Shown here piece after piece: positions 1 to 13,334 of a DNA stretch of 64,000 nucleotides. Positions within the stretch are counted from its first letter, which is position 1. Each line of letters begins with the position of its first letter. Below the pieces are notes generated by a model. It saw only the letters and a program-made list of their open reading frames with translations, did no database searches and was not told where the DNA came from. The DNA comes from Sulfuricystis multivorans (lineage in GTDB: Bacteria > Pseudomonadota > Gammaproteobacteria > Burkholderiales > Rhodocyclaceae), in NCBI RefSeq assembly GCF_003966565.1, contig NZ_AP018718.1, positions 1,426,001 through 1,490,000 on the forward strand, in the 5' to 3' direction. A program made the translations under genes and the position numbers.

Positions 1-260
1 TCCTCGAATTGCCCGAGCCCGGCCGAAAGGTCGAGGCCGGCAAGGAATGCGCGGTGGTCGAATCGGTGAAGGCCGCGTCCGACATCTACGCTCCAGTGGC
101 GGGCGAAGTGGTGGCGCGCAACGATGCCATCGTCGATGCGCCGGAGAAAGTGAATCAAGACCCTTACGGCAGCTGGCTGTTCAAGATCAAGCCCACCGAT
201 CCGTCCGCTTTCGACGGCCTGCTCGATGCCACTGCCTACGCCCAGGTGGCCGCCGAATGA
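1..260 (+). CDS. gcvH: Glycine cleavage system H protein, C-terminal part (cut by window edge)
   Basis: H protein carries the aminomethyl intermediate of the glycine cleavage system on a lipoyl-lysine and shuttles it between P, T and L proteins. About 85 residues are visible in the frame starting at base 3, ending at a TGA at 258-260. The lipoylation site is the Lys of ESVKAASD, in the usual hairpin context, and the tail [12 protein letters not shown] is typical of the family. The 5' end, start codon and RBS lie outside the window. The stop overlaps the gcvP start (ATGA), so the two are translationally coupled; gcvT is probably further upstream (inference). Confidence 0.95.
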   Translation, partial: LELPEPGRKVEAGKECAVVESVKAASDIYAPVAGEVVARNDAIVDAPEKVNQDPYGSWLFKIKPTDPSAFDGLLDATAYAQVAAE

Positions 261-3061
261 CGCTGGAAGAACTCGAAGGGCGCGACGAGTTCGTCGCACG
301 CCACATCGGCCCATCATTGGCCGAGCAAGCCGCGATGTGCGCCGTCATCGGTGTCAAGGATCGCGCCGAGCTGATCGATCAGACGGTACCTTCCGGCATC
401 CGCTTGCCCGATGCTCTGCTGCTTCCGGAACCGATGAATGAGCACGCCGCGCTGGCGAAACTCAAAGCCATCGCCGCGAAGAACCAGATCAAGAAATCCT
501 TCATCGGGCTGGGCTATTACGGCACCTACACCCCGCCGGTGATCCAACGCAACGTCCTCGAAAACCCCGGCTGGTACACCGCCTACACGCCCTATCAGGC
601 CGAGATCGCGCAGGGGCGTCTGGAAGCGCTGCTCAATTTCCAGCAGATGGTGATCGATCTGACTGGCCTGCCGATCGCCAATGCGTCAATGCTGGATGAA
701 GCGACTGCCGCCGCCGAGGCGATGGCGATGGCGCGCCGCACGAGCAAGGCACAGAGCAACGCCTTCTTCGTCGATGAGGACGTCTTTCCGCAGACCCTCG
801 ACGTGGTGCGCACCCGCGCCGCAGGGTTCGGCTTCGAACTGATCGTCGGGCCGGCGCAAGCGGCCGCGGATCACGAAGTCTTCGGCGCGCTGCTGCAAAC
901 GCCGAACGCGAAGGGCGAACTGAAAGACTTCACTGCGCTGATCACCGCCTTGCAGGCAAAGCAGGCGATCGTCGCCATCGGCTGCGATCTGATGGCGCTG
1001 GTGCTGACCAAACCGCCCGGCGAGATGGGCGCCGACATCGCCCTCGGCTCCAGTCAGCGTTTCGGCATTCCGATGGGCTACGGCGGCCCGCATGCCGCCT
1101 TCTTCGCCTGCCGGGACGAGCACAAGCGCCAGCTGCCCGGCCGCATCATCGGCGTCTCGAAAGATGCGCGTGGCAAGATCGCACTGCGCATGGCGCTGCA
1201 GACGCGCGAGCAGCACATCCGCCGCGAGAAGGCCACCTCGAACATTTGCACCTCCCAAGTGCTGCTCGCCAACATGGCCGGCCTGTATGCCGTCTGGCAC
1301 GGCCCGGCAGGTTTGCAACGCATCGCCCGGCGCATCCATCGGCTGACCTGCCTGCTGGCGAAAGCGCTCGGCATCGAGGGCGCTTTCTTCGACACACTCG
1401 TCGCCAAAGTCGGCGCCGACGGGACGGCACGACTGAAAGATTCCCCCTTCAATGTCCGCCACATCGATGACGAGACCATCGGCATCAGTCTCGACGAGAC
1501 CACGACGCGCGAGGATGTCGCCGCGCTGGCGCAACTGCTCGGCAAGAGCATCGACTTTGCCGCCGAGGTGCCCGCGGCGATTCCGGAAAACCTGTGCCGC
1601 GGCTCGGCCTTTCTCACGCATCCGGTGTTCAATCGCCATCACACCGAGCATGCGATGCTGCGTTACCTCAAGTCGCTGCAGAACAAAGACCTCGCGCTCG
1701 ATCATGCGATGATCCCGCTGGGCAGCTGCACGATGAAACTCAACGCCGCCGCCGAGATGATGCCGGTCTCCTGGCCGGAGTTTTCCGCCTTGCATCCTTT
1801 CGCGCCTGCCAAACAGGCCGCCGGCTACGGCGAGATGATCGCTGAGCTCTCAAACTGGCTCGCCACGATCACCGGCTTCGATGCCTTATGCATGCAGCCG
1901 AACTCCGGCGCGCAGGGCGAATACGCCGGTCTCGTCACGATCCGCCGCTATCAGCAGGCGCAGGGGCAAGCCAAGCGCGATGTCTGCCTGATTCCGAAAT
2001 CCGCACATGGCACCAACCCGGCTTCGGCGCATATGGCGGGCCTGTCGGTCGTGGTCGTCGAATGCGATGCCCAGGGCAATGTCGATCTCGCCGATCTGAA
2101 AGCCAAGGCCGCGCAATACGCCGACCGGCTTGCCTGCCTGATGCTCACTTACCCCTCGACGCACGGCGTATTCGAAGAAGCGGTGCGCGAGATGTGCGCG
2201 ATCATCCATGCCCACGGCGGACAGGTCTATATGGACGGCGCCAACCTCAATGCTCAGGTGGGTCTCACCTCCCCTGGGCACATCGGCGCCGACGTCGCGC
2301 ACATCAACCTGCACAAGACTTTCGCGATCCCGCACGGCGGCGGCGGCCCCGGCATGGGGCCGATCGGTCTGAAAGCCCATTTGGCGCCCTATGCGCCCGG
2401 CCACGTCTTTGCGGCCGAGCGCGTCGGCAGTCACGGCGCGGTGAGCGCCGCCCCCTACGGCTCGGCCTCGATCCTGCCGATCTCGTGGATGTACATCGCG
2501 ATGATGGGCAGCACGGGCCTGAGAGAGGCCACCGAAGTGGCGATCCTCAATGCCAACTACATCGCCACGCGGCTCAAAGACCACTACCCGGTGCTCTACA
2601 CCGGCAGCCACGGTCGCGTCGCCCACGAGTGCATCCTCGACGTGCGTGCCATCAAGGCGGCCACCGGCATCAGCGAGATCGACATCGCGAAAAGGCTGAT
2701 GGACTATGGCTTCCATGCGCCGACGGTGAGCTTCCCGGTGGCCGGCACACTGATGGTCGAACCCACCGAATCGGAAAACAAGGCGGAACTGGATCGCTTC
2801 TGCGAAGCGATGATTTCGATCCGCGACGAAATTCGCGCCATCGAGGATGGGCGCTGGTCGCGCGACGACAATCCGTTGAAAAACGCGCCACATACCCAGA
2901 CCGACCTCGTCGGAAAGTGGCACCGGCCCTATTCGCGCGAAACGGCGGTGTTTCCGCTGCCCTGGGTTGCCAGCAACAAATTCTGGCCATCGGTCAATCG
3001 TATCGACGACGTCTGGGGCGACCGCAATCTGGTCTGCACTTTGCCTGCCGGGGACGACTGA
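257..3061 (+). CDS. gcvP: Glycine dehydrogenase (decarboxylating), P protein
   Basis: PLP enzyme that decarboxylates glycine and passes the aminomethyl group to lipoyl-GcvH. It is 934 residues long, the usual size for the single-chain alpha/beta-fused form. The N-terminal half begins [20 protein letters not shown], typical of the family. The PLP-binding Lys lies in NLHKTF at about residue 687, followed by a Gly-rich [10 protein letters not shown] loop. The ATG was chosen because it overlaps the gcvH stop by 4 bp (ATGA); in-frame codons further upstream would run inside gcvH. Its TGA shares one base with the next ATG, so at least four genes form one operon. No lesion was seen. Confidence 0.98.
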   Translation: MTLEELEGRDEFVARHIGPSLAEQAAMCAVIGVKDRAELIDQTVPSGIRLPDALLLPEPMNEHAALAKLKAIAAKNQIKKSFIGLGYYGTYTPPVIQRNVLENPGWYTAYTPYQAEIAQGRLEALLNFQQMVIDLTGLPIANASMLDEATAAAEAMAMARRTSKAQSNAFFVDEDVFPQTLDVVRTRAAGFGFELIVGPAQAAADHEVFGALLQTPNAKGELKDFTALITALQAKQAIVAIGCDLMALVLTKPPGEMGADIALGSSQRFGIPMGYGGPHAAFFACRDEHKRQLPGRIIGVSKDARGKIALRMALQTREQHIRREKATSNICTSQVLLANMAGLYAVWHGPAGLQRIARRIHRLTCLLAKALGIEGAFFDTLVAKVGADGTARLKDSPFNVRHIDDETIGISLDETTTREDVAALAQLLGKSIDFAAEVPAAIPENLCRGSAFLTHPVFNRHHTEHAMLRYLKSLQNKDLALDHAMIPLGSCTMKLNAAAEMMPVSWPEFSALHPFAPAKQAAGYGEMIAELSNWLATITGFDALCMQPNSGAQGEYAGLVTIRRYQQAQGQAKRDVCLIPKSAHGTNPASAHMAGLSVVVVECDAQGNVDLADLKAKAAQYADRLACLMLTYPSTHGVFEEAVREMCAIIHAHGGQVYMDGANLNAQVGLTSPGHIGADVAHINLHKTFAIPHGGGGPGMGPIGLKAHLAPYAPGHVFAAERVGSHGAVSAAPYGSASILPISWMYIAMMGSTGLREATEVAILNANYIATRLKDHYPVLYTGSHGRVAHECILDVRAIKAATGISEIDIAKRLMDYGFHAPTVSFPVAGTLMVEPTESENKAELDRFCEAMISIRDEIRAIEDGRWSRDDNPLKNAPHTQTDLVGKWHRPYSRETAVFPLPWVASNKFWPSVNRIDDVWGDRNLVCTLPAGDD

Positions 3062-3588
3062 TGCCGATCTACCGCATCGGCGCCAAGACGCCACAGATCG
3101 ACCCGACCGCCTGGATCGCACCGAATGCCACCGTGATCGGCGATGTGCGGCTCGCGGCCCATACCAGCGTCTGGTGGAACTGCGTGCTGCGCGGCGACAA
3201 CGACCCGATCACCGTCGGCGAAAACAGCAACGTCCAGGATGGCTCGATCCTGCACACCGATGACGGCATTCCACTGACCATCGGCCGCAACGTCACGGTG
3301 GGGCACATGGTCATGCTGCATGGCTGCACGATCGGCGACGGCACGCTGATCGGCATGGGCGCGATCGTGCTCAACAGCGTCGTGATCGGCAAGAACTGCC
3401 TGATCGGCGCCGGCACGCTGATCCCCGAAGGCAAGGTGATCCCGGACGATTCGCTGGTCGTCGGCTCGCCCGGCCGCGTCGTGCATGAACTGACCGAAAA
3501 GCATCGGGCGCGCATCGCCGATTCGGCGCAGCATTACGTCGTCACTGCCGACAACTATCGACGTTTTCTGGAGGAAATCTCACGATGA
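3061..3588 (+). CDS. Gamma-carbonic anhydrase-like hexapeptide-repeat protein (YrdA/PaaY type)
   Basis: A 175-residue left-handed beta-helix protein of the gamma-carbonic anhydrase group. Hexapeptide-like repeats run from about residue 15 to 130 (for example APNATVIGDV and GENSNVQDGS). His residues expected to bind metal are in ILHTDDG and in GHMVMLHGC. Close relatives act as carbonic anhydrase-like or thioesterase-like proteins, so the exact reaction cannot be read from the sequence. The ATG overlaps the gcvP stop by one base (TGATG) and the next gene overlaps its own stop, placing it in the gcv operon. CO2 release by GcvP gives a possible reason for this linkage (inference). Confidence 0.9.
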   Translation: MPIYRIGAKTPQIDPTAWIAPNATVIGDVRLAAHTSVWWNCVLRGDNDPITVGENSNVQDGSILHTDDGIPLTIGRNVTVGHMVMLHGCTIGDGTLIGMGAIVLNSVVIGKNCLIGAGTLIPEGKVIPDDSLVVGSPGRVVHELTEKHRARIADSAQHYVVTADNYRRFLEEISR

Positions 3589-4286
3589 GACCAGTCATCC
3601 TTCTGCTCGCCTTTCTTGCCCAGCCGATCCTGCCGCTATGGGCGGCCACTCCGGTGGCAAAGCCCGCCGGTACCGTGATCGACTTCCGCATCGAAGTGCA
3701 CAAGAGCCTGCCGAACGATCTGGGCAGCGCGATGGCCTATCTCGAGATGCAAGGCGCTGATGCCGCGGAAGTCGCCGGCAAGGTGAAAGCGATGCTTGCC
3801 GAAGCCATGAGTCTGGCGAAGTCCCAGCCGGGCATCACCGTCAAGAGCGGCAACACGCATACCTGGCCGGTCTATGGCAAGAGCGGGGAGAGCGTCGACC
3901 ACTGGCGAATGCGCTCGGAACTCCTGATCGAAAGCCGCGATCCGGCGGCGCTGGCCTCAGCGCTCGGCGCCCTGCAAAACCTGCTGGCGATCGGCGCCGT
4001 CCAGTTCGCGCCGGCGCCCGAGACGCGTCGCAAGGCCGAGAACGATGCCGCGCTGGAAGCAATCGCCGCCTTTCGCGCCCAGGCCGCCCGCATCGCCGCG
4101 ACGCTCAAGAAGCCCTACCGGATCCGTCAGATCAGCATCGTCAATGGCAGCGAGCGCGCCCCGAGCCCTCGGTCAGCCGCCCGGACGAAGGCACTTGCGG
4201 CGAGCGATGCCGCCCCACTACCGCTGGAAGCCGGCGAAGCGCAGCTGACGGTGATGGCCAGCGGCAAGATCGAGCTGCTGGACTGA
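3585..4286 (+). CDS. SIMPL-domain (DUF541) periplasmic protein
   Basis: A 233-residue protein with an N-terminal signal peptide (hydrophobic segment at residues 4-20, likely cleavage after LWAA) and a SIMPL/DUF541-type body. The family is exported and poorly understood. The start overlaps the previous stop (ATGA). This is the intact copy: bases 3662-3806 recur exactly at 5928-6072 as part of a tandem duplication, and a more diverged, broken C-terminal part occurs at 6673-6842. The C-terminus ends in KIELLD in both the intact copy and the remnant. Confidence 0.75.
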   Translation: MRPVILLLAFLAQPILPLWAATPVAKPAGTVIDFRIEVHKSLPNDLGSAMAYLEMQGADAAEVAGKVKAMLAEAMSLAKSQPGITVKSGNTHTWPVYGKSGESVDHWRMRSELLIESRDPAALASALGALQNLLAIGAVQFAPAPETRRKAENDAALEAIAAFRAQAARIAATLKKPYRIRQISIVNGSERAPSPRSAARTKALAASDAAPLPLEAGEAQLTVMASGKIELLD

Positions 4287-4290
4287 TGCG

Positions 4291-4314
4291 GTGCCGTTTC
4301 GCCAGCGCCGAGTT
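4291..4314 (+). repeat. Dispersed 24-bp repeat, intergenic copy
   Basis: Copy of a short repeat with core CGCCAGCGCCGA, here between the convergent ends of the SIMPL gene and ftsB. The core is preceded by GTGCCGTTT. Other copies are at about 11676, 16448 (reverse), 20903, 21448, 24856, 40563, 45062, 50379, 50432 and 54878. No coding function here. Confidence 0.6.
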
Positions 4315-4593
4315 TCATGGCTTCTTCTGCGGCGTCTGCACGAAGATCTCGCCATCCTTGACGAGGCCGAGATCAAAGCGGGCACGCTCCTCGATCGCCT
4401 CGAGGCCTGACTTCAGATCGCGCACTTCGGCATCCAGCGCCGCATTGCGCGCTTCGAGGCGCTGATTCGTCTCACGCTGCGCGGCGACCTGCCGTTCCAG
4501 ATCCCAGATTCGGAGCAGGCCACCCTTGCCCAGCCACAGCGGGTACTGCAACAGGATCAGCAGGGCGACCAACACCCAGGTCGGCCATTTCAT
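4315..4593 (-). CDS. ftsB: Cell division protein FtsB, first (duplicate) copy
   Basis: 92-residue bitopic division protein: a short cytoplasmic N-terminus, one membrane helix at about residues 6-21, then a coiled coil (about residues 29-68) that binds FtsL and FtsQ. Size and layout match FtsB. A second copy lies at 7929-8207. The two proteins differ at only a few positions near the C-terminus ([10 protein letters not shown] here, [10 protein letters not shown] there). This copy lies downstream of an eno lacking its 5' end, so its transcription is uncertain: the native promoter now serves the other copy. It could still be made if read-through or a promoter within the truncated eno exists (inference). 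Confidence 0.9.
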   Translation of the reverse strand: MKWPTWVLVALLILLQYPLWLGKGGLLRIWDLERQVAAQRETNQRLEARNAALDAEVRDLKSGLEAIEERARFDLGLVKDGEIFVQTPQKKP

Positions 4594-4760
4594 GACCCGC
4601 CCCCCTTCGCCCCCCTCGCGGGGGGTTCCAGACAGGCTCGCTGCGCTCGCGAAAATGAGGGACGCTCCGTCGCCAGCGCAGCGCGGTTTGCGGCTTCGCC
4701 GCGTGCCGCTTTTCCTTGGGGCGGCCCAGCGGAAAAGCTGCGCTGCTTCACGCCAACCGA

Positions 4761-6002
<1,242 letters not shown>

Positions 6003-6077
6003 CTATCTCGAGATGCAAGGCGCTGATGCCGCGGAAGTCGCCGGCAAGGTGAAAGCGATGCTTGCCGAAGCCTTGAA

Positions 6078-6309
6078 CCTAAAAACCACAGTTGACCGTT
6101 CCTCAAGGTGAAAATGCCTTCGGAAATCATAGGTTGCCTTACCTTCACCGCTCACCGAAAAGGTGACCCCGCTACGCATCCGCTGGCACACCCCGGCGGG
6201 CGCTTGGCTTTGTTGCTCCTCCTTGCAGGCATGAGCTTGCGGCGTCGTCGCGTCGCGCAATCCGCCCGCCGGGACGTACCATCGGGCGCGTCCAACTGAG
6301 GTTTTTAGG
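6078..6309. mobile_element. 232-bp MITE-like element, copy 1 (family R1)
   Basis: Ends are imperfect inverted repeats of about 18 bp: left CCTAAAAACCACAGTTGA, right end reads CCTAAAAACCTCAGTTGG on the other strand. A direct repeat TTGAA flanks it (6073-6077 and 6310-6314), as expected for a 5-bp target duplication. The second copy at 44022-44253 has exactly the same length and its own target duplication, ATGAT. No transposase fits in 232 bp, so movement would need an enzyme in trans. Both copies keep a small open frame containing AHPGGRLALLLLLAGMSL, whose coding status is unknown. Confidence 0.85.
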
Positions 6310-6312
6310 TTG

Positions 6313-6672
6313 AACCCAGATTGCCCATCAGGGAAACGCTGAATAAGTTGCTGCGCGGGCGCATCGCCGCGTTGCGCGGTGTTGGCTTCGGCCGCTTCGC
6401 TTAACCTCGGCAAAGCCGAGGTTAGCCTTCGCCGCAACTTCGTTGTCTCTCCCTCGCCTAACTCCATGTTATGTCTCGGTCGCTGCGCACCAAACGCCTT
6501 GCGCTGCATCCCGCTCGCGGCCTTCTTCAGCGTTTCCTTAGACCGGACGAGGAGCATTATGAGGAGTTCGAAATCGGGTTCATATGCCCTACGTGGCGGC
6601 TTCCGGCCTGCGGGCGGCTGCGCCCGCGCTCGGCGACGGAATCCGCTCACGTTCCAATGGACAATCTTGGTT
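6313..6672. repeat. Inverted-repeat element, copy 1 (family R2)
   Basis: Bounded by AACCCAGATTGCCCAT on the left and, inverted, by AATGGACAATCTTGGTT on the right (6656-6672). The same ends bound a 447-bp element at 43969-44415, and the 3' parts of both carry a related GCCCTACGNGGCGG...CTGCGGGCGGC stretch. A third, unrelated inverted-repeat unit (R3) sits inside. Flanking GAAGCCTTG / GAAGCTTG may be an imperfect target duplication. No transposase is encoded. Confidence 0.7.
6333..6543. repeat. Inverted-repeat element, copy 1 (family R3), nested in R2
   Basis: About 210 bp bounded by GGGAAACGCTGAATAAG and, inverted, CTTCTTCAGCGTTTCC. It contains a perfect 9-bp stem-loop (AACCTCGGC-AAA-GCCGAGGTT, 6402-6423) and a 31-base stretch at 6471-6501 that recurs exactly at 38424-38454, inside another inverted-repeat unit next to acpP. 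Short open frames across it look accidental. Confidence 0.7.
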
Positions 6673-6978
6673 GAAGCTTGCCAAGGCCCAGCCGGGCATC
6701 ACGACCAAGAGCGGTAACACGCATACCTAGCCGGTCTTCGCCAAGGACGGACAAAACATCGCGATGCCACCCCGCTGCCGCTGGAAGCCGGCGAATCTCT
6801 GCTGACGACGATCGTCAGCGGCAAAATCGAGCTGCTGGACTGATGCGACCATGATCTCCATCTGTGTCATTTTGACTTTCCAGAGACTCGGTCAGATTGT
6901 CGATTTTTCTTACACACCATTTGGCCCAAAAGTGGATGTATTTCATCAACAAATTGATATTGAATGATTTTTTAACGC

Positions 6979-6993
6979 TGGCATGCATTATGC
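6979..6993 (+). promoter_or_regulatory. Candidate sigma-54 (RpoN) promoter for the PEP-CTERM gene
   Basis: The sequence TGGCATGCATTATGC matches the -24/-12 consensus TGGCAC-N5-TTGC with the invariant GG and GC 10 bp apart and two mismatches. It lies in AT-rich DNA 52 bp upstream of the ATG, predicting transcription from about 7004. PEP-CTERM genes are often controlled by the PrsK/PrsR system with RpoN, which fits. The region 6843-7045 holds no gene; no clear sigma-70 promoter was seen. Confidence 0.6.
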
Positions 6994-7045
6994 TTAATGC
7001 TTACTGTAGTTCATACTTAGGTCACTTTTAAAGAAGGAGAGTGTT

Positions 7046-7861
7046 ATGTTTTTACAAAAATCCAAAATTACTGCATTGGGAGTTGCATTGATCCTTGGCG
7101 TCGCCGTTAACGCGGCCAATGCAGCACCTGTCATCTATAACCTATCACTTACCAATATCACTACATTTGATAATGTAATCACGGGCACAGGCTCATCCGT
7201 TCTGACGACCCAAGTCATTTTGGGACAAAGCACTTACAATTACACTGATCAAAATGGCAATCCGGCGACCGTGACGATCACCCGTCCAAACAGCTCTACA
7301 CAGTTGGGAGCAAATATTGCTAGCTATTCGTCTGGATCAAAGTCCCTTTCCGGTGCCGCCTGGCAAATCAACCCGGGCTTGTCTTCAGGAGAGCCGATCC
7401 CAGGTATGTATTCTGGGCTGAGCTTCACTTTCAGCTCGCCAGTGAATGCCTTCGGATTCGAAATCGGAGATTGGGCAACATGCTGTACAGGCAACACACG
7501 GCCAGCCTCGATTCAATCGACCTACGGCGTGCCGGCACTGGGTTCTGGTTTGTGGATCGCCTTTGATGGCGGAGCAGCCACTCTGCCAGCCAATGCCTTA
7601 ACTGATACGGACAATCCGGGCTATTTTGAAAGCTTCTCTTACACCAATTTCATTGGCGCGATCGATTCGTCCGGCTTCTTCTCGCAAGTCACATTCTGGG
7701 GTGACGGTTTTGGCGAATACTTGGTCGCGGGAGGCACGCTACGGTTTGCGTCCGTTCCCCAAGGATCAGTGGGTAACAATGTTCCAGAGCCGGCCACTGT
7801 TGCACTAATGGGTCTTGGCTTGGCTGGTCTGGCATCGCTGCGTCGGCGCAAGCTTAATTAA
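7046..7861 (+). CDS. PEP-CTERM sorting domain-containing exported protein
   Basis: 271-residue secreted protein. Signal peptide at residues 1-26 (MFLQKSKITALGVAL..., cleavage near ANA-AP). The C-terminus is a textbook PEP-CTERM tag: VPEPATVALMGLGLAGL followed by the basic SLRRRKLN, recognised by an exosortase that transfers the protein to the cell surface or matrix. The body is rich in Ser, Thr, Asn and Gly, with a beta-sandwich-like look and one CC pair (ATCCTG); its function is not recognised. The RBS AAGGAGAG precedes the ATG. GC content is visibly lower than in neighbouring genes and it sits within a duplicated, rearranged segment, so it was probably acquired there. No exosortase gene is in this window. 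Confidence 0.92.
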   Translation: MFLQKSKITALGVALILGVAVNAANAAPVIYNLSLTNITTFDNVITGTGSSVLTTQVILGQSTYNYTDQNGNPATVTITRPNSSTQLGANIASYSSGSKSLSGAAWQINPGLSSGEPIPGMYSGLSFTFSSPVNAFGFEIGDWATCCTGNTRPASIQSTYGVPALGSGLWIAFDGGAATLPANALTDTDNPGYFESFSYTNFIGAIDSSGFFSQVTFWGDGFGEYLVAGGTLRFASVPQGSVGNNVPEPATVALMGLGLAGLASLRRRKLN

Positions 7862-7884
7862 GCTCGAGGATTCGTCCAAGATAA

Positions 7885-7913
7885 CCCGACGCAGCGATGT
7901 GTCGGGCTTTTTT
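7885..7913 (+). terminator. Rho-independent terminator after the PEP-CTERM gene
   Basis: Stem CCCGAC / GTCGGG with a 10-base loop followed by CTTTTTT. It lies 23 bp past the stop codon. Confidence 0.75.
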
Positions 7914-7928
7914 ACATCTTGACGCAGA

Positions 7929-8207
7929 TCACGGCTTCTTCTGCGGCGTCTGCACGAAGATCTCGCCTTCCTTGACGAGGCCGAGTTCATAGCGGGCACG
8001 CTCCTCGATCGCCTCGAGGCCTGACTTCAGATCGCGCACTTCGGCATCCAGCGCCGCATTGCGCGCTTCGAGGCGCTGATTCGTCTCACGCTGCGCGGCG
8101 ACCTGCCGCTCCAGATCCCAGATCCGGAGCAGGCCACCCTTGCCAAGCCACAGCGGGTACTGCAACAGGATCAGCAGGGCGACCAACACCCAGGTCGGCC
8201 ATTTCAT
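7929..8207 (-). CDS. ftsB: Cell division protein FtsB, second copy (downstream of intact eno)
   Basis: 92 residues; membrane helix at about residues 6-21 and coiled coil after it, as in the other copy at 4315-4593. This copy follows the complete eno, the conserved betaproteobacterial eno-ftsB order, so it is likely the ancestral, expressed gene. The gap to eno is enlarged here by an extra 167-bp repeat unit. FtsB links FtsL and FtsQ in the divisome at the inner membrane. Confidence 0.93.
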   Translation of the reverse strand: MKWPTWVLVALLILLQYPLWLGKGGLLRIWDLERQVAAQRETNQRLEARNAALDAEVRDLKSGLEAIEERARYELGLVKEGEIFVQTPQKKP

Positions 8208-8524
8208 GACCCGCCCCCCTTCGCCCCCCTCGCGGGGGGTTCCAGACAGGCTCGCTGCGCTCGCGAAAATGAGGGGCGCTCCGTCGCCAGCGCAGCGCGG
8301 TTTGCGGCTTCGCCGCGTGCCGCTTTTCCTTGGGACGGCCCGGCGGAAAAGCTGCGCGTCACTTTCACGACCATGACCCGCCCCCCTTCGCCCCCCTCGC
8401 GGGGGGTTCCAGACAGGCTCGCTGCGCTCGCGAAAATGAGGGGCGCTCCGTCGCCAGCGCAGCGCGGTTTGCGGCTTCGCCGCGTGCCGCTTTTCCTTGG
8501 GGCGGCCCGGCGGAAAAGCTGCGC
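8205..8524. repeat. 167-bp direct repeat in the ftsB-eno gap
   Basis: The segment beginning CATGACCCGCCCCCC occurs twice, at 8205 and 8372, offset 167 bp, and is alike over about 150 bp with one or two differences. The first ftsB-eno gap (4591-4745) has only one unit. Each unit holds a strong hairpin (CCCCCC-TCGC-GGGGGG). The repeat lies in the transcribed leader between eno and ftsB and lengthens it. Confidence 0.85.
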
Positions 8525-8541
8525 TGCTTCACGCCAACCGA

Positions 8542-9846
<1,305 letters not shown>

Positions 9847-9853
9847 TCAAGAT

Positions 9854-10147
9854 TCAAACCGCGAGATCGGCGAACGCCAGCGTCGCGATCTCGTTCCATT
9901 GGGCGACCACCGGCAGATGCGCCGGATGGTCGAAATACGCATGCAAGTCCGCTTCACACTCGAACGTGGCGATCAGTCCGTAATCCCAGGCCTCGGCATC
10001 GGGCGTCAGATTCACGCCATGTTGCCAGGAACGGATGACAGAAATCTTGCCGGGCAGCGCCGCCATCGCCGCCTGCACCGCGGCAAAACGCGGGTCGCTT
10101 GGCGCGATGCCGGGCTTGAGCTTGAACAGCACGAGATGCGTGATCAT
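9854..10147 (-). CDS. Dabb family (stress-responsive A/B barrel) protein
   Basis: 97-residue single-domain protein with the Dabb fold signature: N-terminal [13 protein letters not shown], central [15 protein letters not shown], and C-terminal [13 protein letters not shown]. The family forms dimeric ferredoxin-like barrels of mostly unknown function. The ATG overlaps the kdsA stop (ATGA), so it is co-translated with kdsA and precedes eno. No catalytic role is assigned. Confidence 0.85.
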   Translation of the reverse strand: MITHLVLFKLKPGIAPSDPRFAAVQAAMAALPGKISVIRSWQHGVNLTPDAEAWDYGLIATFECEADLHAYFDHPAHLPVVAQWNEIATLAFADLAV

Positions 10148-10980
10148 GCCCACTCCCGGAAACCATGCCGTTTGACGACGGCATCGAGCTCGACGAGCTC
10201 GGCGAGCAGCGCTTCCATCTGCATCAGCGGCCAGCTGTTCGGCCCGTCGGAAAGCGCCTTGGCCGGCTCGGGATGCGTTTCCATGAACAGCCCGGCCACA
10301 CCGACCGCCACCGCCGCACGCGCCAAGACCGGCACGAATTCGCGCTGACCGCCGGAACTCGTCCCTTGGCCACCCGGCAGCTGCACCGAATGCGTCGCAT
10401 CGAACACCACCGGGCAGCCCGTTTCGCGCATGATCGCCAAGGAGCGCATGTCGGCGACGAGATTGTTGTAACCGAAGCTGACACCGCGCTCGCAGACCAT
10501 GATCGTATCCGCCCCGCCGTTGGCCTCCTTCGCCTTGGCGACCACCTGCTTCATGTCGCCAGGCGCTAGGAACTGGCCCTTCTTGATATTCACCGGCTTG
10601 CCGCTCGCCGCGACGGCCTGAATGAAATCGGTCTGGCGGCACAGGAAAGCCGGGGTTTGCAAGACATCGACGACGGCGGCGACCGGCGCCACCTCGGCCT
10701 CGGTGTGCACATCGGTGAGCACCGGCACCCCGAGCTCGCGTCGCACGCGGTTTAGCCACTCCAAGCCCTTTGCTATGCCGGGACCACGCGGCGATTGGCC
10801 CGAGCTGCGGTTGGCCTTGTCGTAGGAGGCCTTGAAGATGTAAGGCACGCCGAGCTTGGCCGTCACCTCTTTCATGTGGCCGGCGACGTCGAGGCACAGC
10901 TGTTCCGATTCCGCCGTGCACGGGCCGGCGATCAAAAACAGCGGCTGATCGAGGCCGACGTCGAAAGCGCACAATTTCAC
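10144..10980 (-). CDS. kdsA: 2-dehydro-3-deoxyphosphooctonate aldolase (KDO-8-P synthase)
   Basis: Condenses arabinose-5-phosphate with PEP to KDO-8-phosphate for lipopolysaccharide core. 278 residues with the family motifs [21 protein letters not shown] and [11 protein letters not shown]. The start is taken as GTG at 10980 ([14 protein letters not shown]) because GGGAGG lies 8 bp before it. This GTG overlaps the stop of the upstream HEPN gene (GTGA), so kdsA translation is coupled to that accessory gene. In many relatives pyrG directly precedes kdsA. Confidence 0.96.
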   Translation of the reverse strand: MKLCAFDVGLDQPLFLIAGPCTAESEQLCLDVAGHMKEVTAKLGVPYIFKASYDKANRSSGQSPRGPGIAKGLEWLNRVRRELGVPVLTDVHTEAEVAPVAAVVDVLQTPAFLCRQTDFIQAVAASGKPVNIKKGQFLAPGDMKQVVAKAKEANGGADTIMVCERGVSFGYNNLVADMRSLAIMRETGCPVVFDATHSVQLPGGQGTSSGGQREFVPVLARAAVAVGVAGLFMETHPEPAKALSDGPNSWPLMQMEALLAELVELDAVVKRHGFREWA

Positions 10981-11356
10981 TGCAAGACCTCCCTGGCCCA
11001 GACCCAAGCCGTCTCAACTGCGCTTAAAGCTTCATCGAGCCCAACTTCCGGTGCGATCACACCGAGATAGCGAAACTCGACCGCGTATGGGCCCAAACGA
11101 GCCATCAGGTCGCGTGGCACTGGAACTTGCAGATCATTCTCCACAACCAGGTCGAAAAGGGCGAGAAGATCGTGGGTGCGGGGAAACACAACGCCTTTTG
11201 TCACGAGCACCGCCTTGAGCAATTTTTCCATGGCCTGCTGCGCATGAAAGAGGGTCGTCTCAACCGGCGCTTCTGGATCGCGCGCAAGAATCCGCAAGGC
11301 CTTGTCATCGCGCTGCGCAGCTGCCAAAAGGGCTTTGGCTTGTTCTTCATGCGGAC

Positions 11357-11360
<4 letters not shown>
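10977..11360 (-). CDS. HEPN-domain protein, probable toxin of a HEPN/MNT pair
   Basis: 127 residues, helical, with typical HEPN features: [14 protein letters not shown] near residue 40 and the [10 protein letters not shown] motif near residue 60. HEPN proteins paired with MNT nucleotidyltransferases are known as a toxin-antitoxin class in which the HEPN RNase is held in check by AMPylation. A full RX4-6H active site was not evident, so activity is uncertain. The ATG overlaps the MNT stop (ATGA); its own stop overlaps the kdsA GTG. An earlier in-frame start exists but would sit inside the MNT gene. Confidence 0.85.

Positions 11361-13334
<1,974 letters not shown>

Noticed and set aside
686-3121. 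Two long minus-strand frames opposite gcvP
   Set aside because: gcvP is unmistakable; these frames have no family similarity and no ribosome sites.
6003-6650. Minus-strand frame of 215 codons across the R1/R2/R3 elements
   Set aside because: It spans several independent repeat boundaries and SIMPL antisense DNA, so it cannot be an inherited gene.
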